DNA from: Actinomycetes bacterium
Lineage (GTDB): Bacteria; Actinomycetota; Actinomycetes; Mycobacteriales; Micromonosporaceae
Reading direction: 5' to 3'
NCBI GenBank assembly: GCA_021793335.1
Contig: JAJYSW010000149.1
Coordinates: forward strand, 1 to 7,966
DNA: 7,966 bases
In this document: positions 1 through 5,139 of the stretch, in pieces
Layout: each line of letters starts with the position of its first letter
Position numbering within the stretch: the first letter of the stretch is position 1
The notes under the pieces: generated by a model
Told to the model about the DNA's origin: nothing
What the model saw: only the letters and a program-made list of their open reading frames with translations
Databases searched by the model: none
Translations under genes and position numbers: made by a program

Positions 1-84
1 ATTGGTGCGGAGGACAGCGCCGAGTCCCCGTACCGCACGGAGACCCTCTCCAGGGGGTTCTCACACCGGCCGGGCGCCGCGTAG
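1..84 (+). CDS. C-terminal end of an unidentified protein (partial)
   Basis: Reading frame 1 is open from the left edge to a TAG at 82-84 and gives a 27-residue tail ending FSHRPGAA. Third codon positions in this frame are nearly all G or C, unlike the other two forward frames, which suggests real coding sequence. The stop codon lies inside the left arm of the terminator at 68-127, so that terminator probably belongs to this gene. Too little is present to name a family. The alternative is that the segment is non-coding or part of a structured RNA whose body lies to the left, but I saw no tRNA or known RNA motif. Confidence is moderate because only about 80 bases are visible. Confidence 0.45.
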   Translation: MGAEDSAESPYRTETLSRGFSHRPGAA

Positions 85-127
85 CCATGAGGGGTGGGCT
101 ACTTGCGGCGCCCGGCCTTTATTTTTT
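68..127 (+). terminator. Strong intrinsic (rho-independent) terminator
   Basis: A 13-bp perfect stem pairs 68-80 with 105-117. It continues as a further 6-bp perfect stem pairing 81-86 with 97-102, with TT at 103-104 bulged and a ten-base loop at 87-96. The right arm runs straight into a T-rich tract at 118-127 (TTTATTTTTT). This is a textbook terminator for plus-strand transcription and separates whatever lies to the left from the membrane-protein gene that starts at 260. Confidence 0.93.
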
Positions 128-259
128 CCATTCTTCGCACACAGTGTCGCAATTCGTGTGTAACCCTGTCGAGTGAGGGCGTGTCTTATTGCTGTACCGT
201 GTGCTTCGTCTGGGGTTCCTCTCGGAACACCAGGCCGAAAGCACCATTGAGGAGCAGCC
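128..259 (+). promoter_or_regulatory. Leader/promoter region of the 531-residue membrane protein gene
   Basis: This stretch is clearly less G+C-rich than its surroundings and holds no credible gene. A TACCGT at 195-200 fits the actinobacterial TAnnnT -10 pattern, with no convincing -35 hexamer. A hairpin lies at 211-232: TGGgGTTCC (211-219), loop TCTC, GGAACaCCA (224-232), which is eight pairs with one mismatch. The ribosome binding site GAGGAG is at 249-254, five bases before the GTG at 260. The promoter position is a guess; the binding site is clear. Confidence 0.45.
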
Positions 260-1855
260 GTGACCTCCGAGCAAGGTAACGCATCAGAGCAGGGCGAGGC
301 CCCCCGGAACGGGGCCGACGAGAGCAGCGCCCCCGAGAACAGTGCCCCCGTGACGGACGGTGCGGCCCAGGGCGAGGCCCCCGAGCCCGAAGCCGCTCCC
401 GAGCCGCAACCGGCGGCCGAGGGTGCCGTTTCGGCGGCCGACTCCGAACCCTCCGCAGAGTCCGCCGAGGTCCCTGCCGAGGAACCGGCCGAGCCGCCCG
501 CCTCGGAACCGCAGGAGGCCGCGTCGCAGGAAGAGGAGCCGGAGAGCGCCGAACCGCAGGCCCCCGAGCCCGCCCCGGTCGCCGAGGTCGATGCGGCCGC
601 CGCTCCCGAGCCCCCTGAGGTCCCCGCCGAGTCGGGTTCGGTCGACGAGGACGCCACGCAGGCCATGCCCGCCGCTTCGGACGAGGAACCGCCGGCTCCG
701 GTCGCCGATGCCCCGGTGCAGCAGCCGCCGGCCCCGGCCGAGCCACCGGCGGCCCCTGAGCCACCGGCAGCCCCTGAACCCGCCGCCGAGTCTCCGGCGG
801 CCCCCGAACCCGCCGCTGCCGAGCCCTCGGCCGTTTCCGAGCCTCCCGCAGCGCCCCCGGCGGCCGCCGAGCCGCCCGCGCCCCCGGCTTCGGCGGAGGG
901 CTTCGACGAAGAAGGCACCGCGGTCCTCAGGCGCACCACGCCCTCCCAGGACCCGCAGCCCCCGGCCACCGAGCCGCAGCAGGGCGTCGAGGACGAGTCC
1001 ACCGAGGTGCTCCCGGCCCAGGGCGTCGGCTTCAACCCGCCGGCTCCGTACGGCGACCAGGCGGCTCCTCAGCCGCCGAACTCGGCGTGGCCCTCGCCGC
1101 CCCCGGGTCCGGTCGGCGGCGTGATGCCGCCCGCCGATGGCGGTCCGCCGCCCGGCCAGATGCCGCCGGGGGCCCCGCCGCCTCCGTCTCCGCAGTCCGA
1201 CGACACGCAGCGGCTCATCATCGGCGCGCAGTCGCCGCAGAGTGAACCGCCGCCGCTCGGCCCCGGCTATGCGGCCACGCCGCCGCCGATGCCGTCCCAG
1301 CCGCAGATGCAGTCCCAACCGCAGATGCAGCCGGGCATGTACCCCGGTCAGATGCCGCCCGGATCGCAGCCGGGGCAGATGCCCGGCTCTTATCCCGGTC
1401 AGATGCCGCCCGGCCAGATGCCCACCGGGCAGATCCCGCCCGGTGCGGTGGGTCCGGGACAGTATCCGCCGCAGCCCGGTTCGGGCGGCGGGAAGAAGAA
1501 GTGGCTCATCCCGGTCATCGCGATCATCGCGGTCGTCGTCATCGGCGGGGCCGCGGCCGCCTACTTCCTGTTCCTCAAGCCGCCGGCCTTCGAAGAGGGC
1601 GGGTGCGTGCGCCACACGACCGGCGACACGGCCGAGGCCATCGACTGCGCAGAGGCCGTCGACGGCGAGGACTACGAGATCACCTCGAAGGTCGGCAACG
1701 GCCAGGAATGCGCCGACGCGGGCCGCGAGACCCTCACCGTGGGCGAGGACGTCTACTGCCTCACGCTCCTCGGGGCCGATGCCGAAGGCGAGGGCGCCGA
1801 TGACGGCGCCGACGCCGAGGAAGACGCCGAGGAGGGCGCGGAAGAGGGCGAGTGA
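260..1855 (+). CDS. Single-pass membrane protein with long disordered acidic Pro/Ala-rich cytoplasmic arm and small four-cysteine outer domain
   Basis: 531 residues; the GTG start is fixed by GAGGAG five bases upstream. Residues 1-255 are low-complexity Ala/Pro/Glu (PEPA-like) sequence. Residues 255-410 are Pro/Gly/Gln-rich with repeated PGQMPPG units. A lysine cluster (412-414) precedes one membrane helix at about 415-439, predicting cytoplasmic N-terminus and outside C-terminus. Residues 447-504 form a compact domain with cysteines 449, 463, 484 and 500, probably two disulfides, followed by an acidic Asp/Glu/Gly/Ala tail. The C-terminal module resembles the extracytoplasmic domain of actinobacterial LppU/SCO3897-type proteins and is repeated in the two minus-strand proteins at 6022-7964. 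Four acidic threonine motifs (Thr133, 220, 248, 316) lie in the disordered arm and could be kinase sites; this is inference. Function unknown, perhaps envelope-associated. The gene is 82 bases from the next one, which appears to have its own promoter. Confidence 0.85.
   Translation: MTSEQGNASEQGEAPRNGADESSAPENSAPVTDGAAQGEAPEPEAAPEPQPAAEGAVSAADSEPSAESAEVPAEEPAEPPASEPQEAASQEEEPESAEPQAPEPAPVAEVDAAAAPEPPEVPAESGSVDEDATQAMPAASDEEPPAPVADAPVQQPPAPAEPPAAPEPPAAPEPAAESPAAPEPAAAEPSAVSEPPAAPPAAAEPPAPPASAEGFDEEGTAVLRRTTPSQDPQPPATEPQQGVEDESTEVLPAQGVGFNPPAPYGDQAAPQPPNSAWPSPPPGPVGGVMPPADGGPPPGQMPPGAPPPPSPQSDDTQRLIIGAQSPQSEPPPLGPGYAATPPPMPSQPQMQSQPQMQPGMYPGQMPPGSQPGQMPGSYPGQMPPGQMPTGQIPPGAVGPGQYPPQPGSGGGKKKWLIPVIAIIAVVVIGGAAAAYFLFLKPPAFEEGGCVRHTTGDTAEAIDCAEAVDGEDYEITSKVGNGQECADAGRETLTVGEDVYCLTLLGADAEGEGADDGADAEEDAEEGAEEGE
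1294..1446 (+). repeat. In-gene tandem repeats encoding QPQMQ and PGQMPPG units
   Basis: Inside the 531-residue protein gene, the stretch encoding residues 346-395 is built of short in-frame repeats. A 20-base unit at 1343-1362 (CCCGGTCAGATGCCGCCCGG) recurs exactly at 1394-1413. CAGATGCC appears several more times, and the SQPQMQ coding unit is doubled near 1294-1330. Such repeats can gain or lose copies by slippage, so the length of this linker may vary between strains. They lie in the proline/glycine linker just before the membrane helix. Confidence 0.8.
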
Positions 1856-1875
1856 CCGAAGCGCCGCCGCCGAAC

Positions 1876-1900
1876 CCTATTTCCCATAGGAAAACTCCTA
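1876..1900. promoter_or_regulatory. Two overlapping inverted repeats (possible operator)
   Basis: In the 82-base gap before the NHL-propeller gene, CCTAT (1876-1880) is mirrored by ATAGG (1886-1890). The second arm overlaps TAGGA (1887-1891), which is mirrored by TCCTA (1896-1900). The three half-sites are spaced about ten bases apart, one helical turn, and lie about 26-50 bases upstream of the putative -10 at 1926. This is an AT-richer patch in otherwise GC-rich sequence. It could be an activator or repressor site; the arms are only five bases long, so chance is possible. Confidence 0.3.
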
Positions 1901-1925
1901 GAGGGTACGGGGTTCTGCGGCGAGC

Positions 1926-1931
1926 TAGGCT
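1926..1931 (+). promoter_or_regulatory. -10 element for a probable leaderless transcript of the NHL-propeller gene
   Basis: TAGGCT fits the TAnnnT -10 of actinobacterial housekeeping promoters. It ends exactly six bases before the GTG start at 1938, which would put the transcription start at the start codon. No Shine-Dalgarno sequence precedes that GTG, as expected for a leaderless messenger. No good -35 is visible. Confidence 0.5.
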
Positions 1932-1937
1932 CTTCGA

Positions 1938-3764
1938 GTGACTCAGTCTCGCGTGCGTGCGGCCGAACTCGTCGGCCGAGGATGGCTCAACACCGGCGGG
2001 CGGCGTCTCAGTCTGGAGCGCCTCCGCGGGAAGGTCGTCGTTCTCGATTTCTGGACGTTCTGCTGCATCAACTGCCTCCACGTCCTCGACGAGCTGCGCC
2101 CGCTGGAAGCGAAGTACGGCGACGCGCTCGTCGTCGTCGGCGTGCACTCGCCCAAGTTCGACCACGAACGCGACCCCGACGCGCTCGCCGCGGCCGTCGA
2201 GCGCTACGGCGTCGACCACCCCGTGCTCGACGACCCGAACCTCACCACATGGGACGCCTACGCCGCGCGCGCCTGGCCGACCCTGGTCGTCATCGACCCC
2301 GTCGGCTACGTGGTCGCCACGATGGCCGGCGAAGGCCACGCGGCGGCGCTCGACACGCTCATCGGCGGCCTGATCGCCGAGCACACCGCCGAGGGCACCC
2401 TCGATCCCGAAGGCACCCCGTACGTCGCCGAGCCCGCCGCCGAGACCACGCTCCGCTTCCCCGGCAAGGCCCTCGCCCTGCCCGGCGGCGACATCCTGGT
2501 CTCCGACTCGGCCCGGCACCGCCTGGTGCGGCTCGACGCCGATCTCAGGACCGTCACCGGCGTCATCGGCGCCGGTGAACGGGGCCGCACCGACAGCGCC
2601 GGGCCGAGCCCCGGCGCGGCGCGGTTCAACGAGCCTCAGGGCCTCGCGCTGCTGCCCGAGGACGTCGCCGCCCGCGTCGGCTATGACGTCGTCGTAGCCG
2701 ATACCGTGAACCATCTGCTGCGCGGCGTGCGCCTCGCCGACGGCGCCGTCACCACCGTCGCGGGCACCGGCCGGCAGTGGCGCTCGGAGAGCGAGACCGA
2801 CGCCGCCCTGGAAGTCGATCTCTCCTCACCGTGGGACGTCGCCTGGTTCGACGGCGCGATCATCGTCGCGATGGCCGGCATCCACCAGCTGTGGCGCTTC
2901 GATCCCGTCGCGGGCACCGCCGGCGTCTGGGCCGGCACCACCGTCGAGAGCCTCAAGGACGGGCCGCTCGCCGAGGTGTGGATGGCGCAGCCCTCCGGCC
3001 TGGCCGCCGACGGCGATCGCCTCTGGCTCGTGGACGCCGAGACCTCCGCGCTGCGTTACGTCGAAGACGGCCGTATGCACACCGCCGTCGGGCAGGGCCT
3101 GTTCGATTTCGGGCACGTCGACGGCCCCGCCGCCGAAGCGCTCATGCAGCACCCGCTCGGCGTCGGCGTCCTGCCCGACGGTCGCATCGCCGTCGCCGAT
3201 ACCTATAACGGCGCGGTGCGCCGATACGATCCGGCCACCGGCGAGGTCGTCACGCTCGCGAGCGGCCTGGCCGAACCCAGCGACGTCATCGTCACCGAGG
3301 GCGGGGGCCCGGGAGTCGCGGGCGGCGGAGTCGTCGTGGTCGAATCGGCCGCGCACCGTCTCCTCGTCCCGGACTTCGCCGAGGCCGCCGTCGACGGCGA
3401 GCACCACCGCGTGGCCCGCAAGCGCACCGCCGTCGCCCCCGGGGCGCTCCGCCTCGAAGTCCTGTTCGAGCCCGCCGAAGGGCAGCGGCTCGATCACAGT
3501 TTCGGTCCGCCCATCGCGGTGAAGGTCTCGGCCGATCCGCCGCAGATGCTGGTCTCCGGCGCCGGAGACGGTGATGAGCTCGCACGGGAACTCGAACTGG
3601 CCGAGGGCGTCGAACGCGGCGTCCTCCAGGTCGTCGCCCAGGCCGCCACGTGCGATGCCGAGGCCGAGCATCCCGCCTGTCACCTCACCCGCCAGGACTG
3701 GGGCGTCCCGGTGGAGGTCGTCGAAGGCGCCCCCGACGTTCTGCGGCTCACTCTTCGCGCCTGA
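1938..3764 (+). CDS. Cytoplasmic thioredoxin-fold / NHL beta-propeller protein (NHLRC2-like)
   Basis: 608 residues with no signal peptide or membrane helix. Residues about 10-150 form a TlpA/thioredoxin-like domain: the FWTFCCINC segment at 38-46 carries the CxxC pair Cys43/Cys46, and the WPT at 113-115 supplies the family's cis-proline. Six NHL-type strands follow near 187, 251, 308, 362, 417 and 465, making a six-bladed propeller. A beta-rich C-terminal domain (about 490-608) contains Cys572 and Cys581. The order and the CCINC motif match the NHLRC2 family, whose members occur from bacteria to humans; its biochemical reaction is not settled. A thiol-disulfide or redox-sensing role is inferred from the CxxC, and the propeller probably binds a protein or ligand. 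The GTG at 1938 has no Shine-Dalgarno but sits six bases after TAGGCT, suggesting leaderless translation. Confidence 0.92.
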   Translation: MTQSRVRAAELVGRGWLNTGGRRLSLERLRGKVVVLDFWTFCCINCLHVLDELRPLEAKYGDALVVVGVHSPKFDHERDPDALAAAVERYGVDHPVLDDPNLTTWDAYAARAWPTLVVIDPVGYVVATMAGEGHAAALDTLIGGLIAEHTAEGTLDPEGTPYVAEPAAETTLRFPGKALALPGGDILVSDSARHRLVRLDADLRTVTGVIGAGERGRTDSAGPSPGAARFNEPQGLALLPEDVAARVGYDVVVADTVNHLLRGVRLADGAVTTVAGTGRQWRSESETDAALEVDLSSPWDVAWFDGAIIVAMAGIHQLWRFDPVAGTAGVWAGTTVESLKDGPLAEVWMAQPSGLAADGDRLWLVDAETSALRYVEDGRMHTAVGQGLFDFGHVDGPAAEALMQHPLGVGVLPDGRIAVADTYNGAVRRYDPATGEVVTLASGLAEPSDVIVTEGGGPGVAGGGVVVVESAAHRLLVPDFAEAAVDGEHHRVARKRTAVAPGALRLEVLFEPAEGQRLDHSFGPPIAVKVSADPPQMLVSGAGDGDELARELELAEGVERGVLQVVAQAATCDAEAEHPACHLTRQDWGVPVEVVEGAPDVLRLTLRA

Positions 3765-3850
3765 ACGCGGTGTGTCTGGACCGGTAGCGGGCCCACGGGC
3801 GTTAGTTTCGATGTATACGCCCGAACCGCCGCCTTCGACTGGAGGAACCC

Positions 3851-4027
3851 GTGGAAGCACACTGGCCGATCCAAGAGCGCCACGCAGAATACGACCACTG
3901 GCTGGTGCTCAACGCCGCAGACTCGCTCGTCTCAGTCGGCCAGCTGCTGGAACAGCAAGTCCGCACGCTCGAATACCTGACGTTGGAGATGGCCGAGCCG
4001 GCCCCGGAGAGCGGCTCCGCCGTCTGA
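3851..4027 (+). CDS. Small helical protein of unknown function (58 aa)
   Basis: A GTG at 3851 is preceded by a near-perfect ribosome binding site, GGAGG at 3841-3845, with five-base spacing. The frame runs 58 codons to TGA at 4025-4027. The product starts MEAHWPIQERHAEYDHWL. Its middle, about residues 8-49, is an uninterrupted amphipathic helix candidate rich in Leu, Glu, Gln and Val (LVSVGQLLEQQVRTLEYL), followed by a short Pro/Ser/Ala tail. There is no signal peptide, membrane helix or cysteine. It is probably a small soluble coiled-coil protein that forms a dimer or binds a partner; this is inference. An 86-base gap separates it from the NHL-propeller gene, and a GC hairpin follows ten bases after the stop, so it may form its own transcript. 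TAGTTT at 3803-3808 or TATACG at 3814-3819 could be its -10. I do not recognise a family. Confidence 0.75.
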   Translation: MEAHWPIQERHAEYDHWLVLNAADSLVSVGQLLEQQVRTLEYLTLEMAEPAPESGSAV

Positions 4028-4037
4028 AATCCCGGCC

Positions 4038-4086
4038 CCGGGCGGGCGGCGTGAGCGCCGAGAAGACCGGCGGCTCGCCCGCCCGG
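4038..4086 (+). terminator. GC-rich hairpin without T-tract, probable terminator
   Basis: An 11-bp perfect stem pairs 4038-4048 (CCGGGCGGGCG) with 4076-4086. Inside it, CGCCG at 4056-4060 pairs with CGGCG at 4068-4072 around a seven-base loop. It begins ten bases after the stop of the 58-residue gene. There is no run of T, but strong hairpins lacking a T-tract are common downstream of genes in high-GC actinobacteria. It would insulate the small gene from the promoter of the next gene. Confidence 0.65.
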
Positions 4087-4150
4087 ACGATTCCGCTACC
4101 GGCGGAACCATCCTGTGGGCGAGCGCCGCAGCACGCTCGGGCCGCGCTGC

Positions 4151-4156
4151 TACCGT
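4151..4156 (+). promoter_or_regulatory. -10 element for a probable leaderless transcript of the 284-residue protein gene
   Basis: TACCGT fits TAnnnT and ends six bases before the in-frame GTG at 4163, the same geometry as upstream of 1938. No Shine-Dalgarno is present before 4163 or before the alternative GTG at 4115. The -35 is not recognisable. Confidence 0.4.
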
Positions 4157-4162
4157 CGATGG

Positions 4163-5017
4163 GTGGAAGCTTTCGAAAGGCCCTTCGGCGGTGACGAGTC
4201 CGGCCCGGTCCAAGCCGCGATGCACCCCGCCTGGATCAGGCTGATGCCGTGCAGTATCGAGCTGTTTCGGACCGTGCCCTCGCTGAATCCGTTCCCGGCA
4301 AGCTGGTGGGCCGACGTCTTCCCCGAGGACGACCTGTGGAACGAGCCGGTCTGGTGCGATCCCGGCGACGTCGACGACTGGATCGCCGAGGCCCGCGAAC
4401 ACCACTACGGCGCCTCGCCCGAGGTCATTGAGAAAGAGGCCCGTGAGGAGTACGACCGGGCCACCGCCGAGCGCTCGGAGCGCATCGCCACATTCACGAC
4501 GCATTGCGAGCGCACCGGCCTGCCCGTCCCGCACACGGTGCGCGACCTGCTCGAATTCCTGCTCGCCCTCGGTCTCTACCGCGGCGAGACCCGCGACGGC
4601 CAGCTGTTCGTGGCCCCGCAGCTGCACATCAACCCGTTCGACGTGCTCACCTTCGGCAAGCTCGAAGCCATCGAGGAGGCCGCCGATCAGCGCGGCGATC
4701 TCGAAGAGCTCACCGCCATCGCCATCAGGCGCGTCGGCGGCGTCGAGTACGAGTTCGACGAAGAGGGCCATTTCGTCCTCCCCGGCGGCGCCTCCTCCGC
4801 GTCCGTCACCGTCGATCTGCTCTCGCTCGGCGACGATGCGGGCGTCCCGGCGCAGGTCGTGCGCGGCATGCTCATGGAGCTCGCCGAGGACGGCGACGTG
4901 AGCGCCTCCGTCGATCTGGGCTCGGTGCCGCTCGCCGAGCAGTTCACGCTCACCGCCTCCGATGATCTGCTCGGCGGCTACCCCAACGACGAGCTGCTGC
5001 CGCCCGAGCACGCCTGA
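4163..5017 (+). CDS. Acidic soluble protein of unknown function
   Basis: 284 residues from GTG 4163. An in-frame GTG at 4115 would add 16 residues, and the ATG at 4220 is another candidate. I prefer 4163 because TACCGT ends six bases before it. No signal peptide or membrane helix is seen. The N-terminal third is Trp/Phe/Pro-rich (for example NPFPASWWADVFPEDDLW). A charged helical stretch follows, about residues 70-115, then a segment TVRDLLEFLLALGLYR. Near the C-terminus, DLLSLGDDAGVPAQVVRGML followed by MELAEDGDVSASVDLG looks like a winged-helix fold, but no DNA-binding basic face is obvious and the protein is acidic. It may belong to an actinobacterial family of unknown function such as DUF6042; that is recollection, not a search result. 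It lies 122 bases before the pstB start, and PHO-like repeats begin 18 bases after its stop, so co-transcription is not required. Confidence 0.8.
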   Translation: MEAFERPFGGDESGPVQAAMHPAWIRLMPCSIELFRTVPSLNPFPASWWADVFPEDDLWNEPVWCDPGDVDDWIAEAREHHYGASPEVIEKEAREEYDRATAERSERIATFTTHCERTGLPVPHTVRDLLEFLLALGLYRGETRDGQLFVAPQLHINPFDVLTFGKLEAIEEAADQRGDLEELTAIAIRRVGGVEYEFDEEGHFVLPGGASSASVTVDLLSLGDDAGVPAQVVRGMLMELAEDGDVSASVDLGSVPLAEQFTLTASDDLLGGYPNDELLPPEHA

Positions 5018-5035
5018 GACGCGGATCGCACACGC

Positions 5036-5085
5036 GTTCATCGTCCGTTCATCCCCGCGTTCACCGGTGTGCACGTTCATGGCCT
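5036..5085 (+). promoter_or_regulatory. PHO box: direct GTTCA repeats upstream of pstB
   Basis: GTTCA occurs at 5036, 5047, 5059 and 5075, giving spacings of 11, 12 and 16 bases. The first three units read GTTCATCGTCC, GTTCATCCCCGC and GTTCACCGGTG. Response regulator PhoP of Streptomyces binds 11-base direct repeats beginning with GTTCA (PHO box), so this is very probably a phosphate-starvation activator site. A possible -10 (TTCTAT, 5085-5090) follows directly. This placement upstream of a phosphate-transport gene makes chance unlikely. Confidence 0.8.
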
Positions 5086-5139
5086 TCTATGAGTGCAGAG
5101 CACGCTGACGGCGATTGAACATCGGTGATTGGAGTTCGC

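Noticed and set aside
1..117. Possible structured RNA gene end (tRNA, SRP, RNase P or tmRNA)
   Set aside because: No CCA end, T-loop or SRP-type GGAAG core is visible, and frame 1 shows coding-like third positions.
1294..1446. Repeat array considered as a CRISPR or minisatellite
   Set aside because: The repeats are short, imperfect and in frame, with no unique spacers, and they encode Pro/Gly/Gln/Met linker units.
61..1615. Long minus-strand open frames opposite the 531-residue protein gene
   Set aside because: They are Ser/Gly/Ala- or Arg-rich mirror images of the low-complexity PEPA coding sequence, with no ribosome binding site or domain. The plus frame has a clear start, membrane helix and cysteine module.
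1761..2714. Minus-strand frame of 317 codons across the junction of two plus-strand genes
   Set aside because: It runs antisense to the recognisable thioredoxin/NHL protein and shows no motif; high G+C makes such frames stay open by chance.
3797..3822. GGGCGT...ACGCCC inverted repeat upstream of the 58-residue gene
   Set aside because: The arms are six bases with a 14-base loop, common by chance at this G+C, and there is no T-tract; not strong enough to list as a feature.
3571..4194. Plus-strand frame of 207 codons spanning the end of the NHL-propeller gene and the 58-residue gene
   Set aside because: It is a different frame from both real genes, with Arg/Ser/Pro-rich composition. The GGAGG-GTG at 3841-3853 belongs to the other frame.
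3932..5080. Minus-strand frame of 382 codons opposite the 4163-5017 gene
   Set aside because: It overlaps the small gene, the GC hairpin, the unknown protein and the PHO repeats, has no ribosome binding site, and shows composition typical of an antisense shadow.
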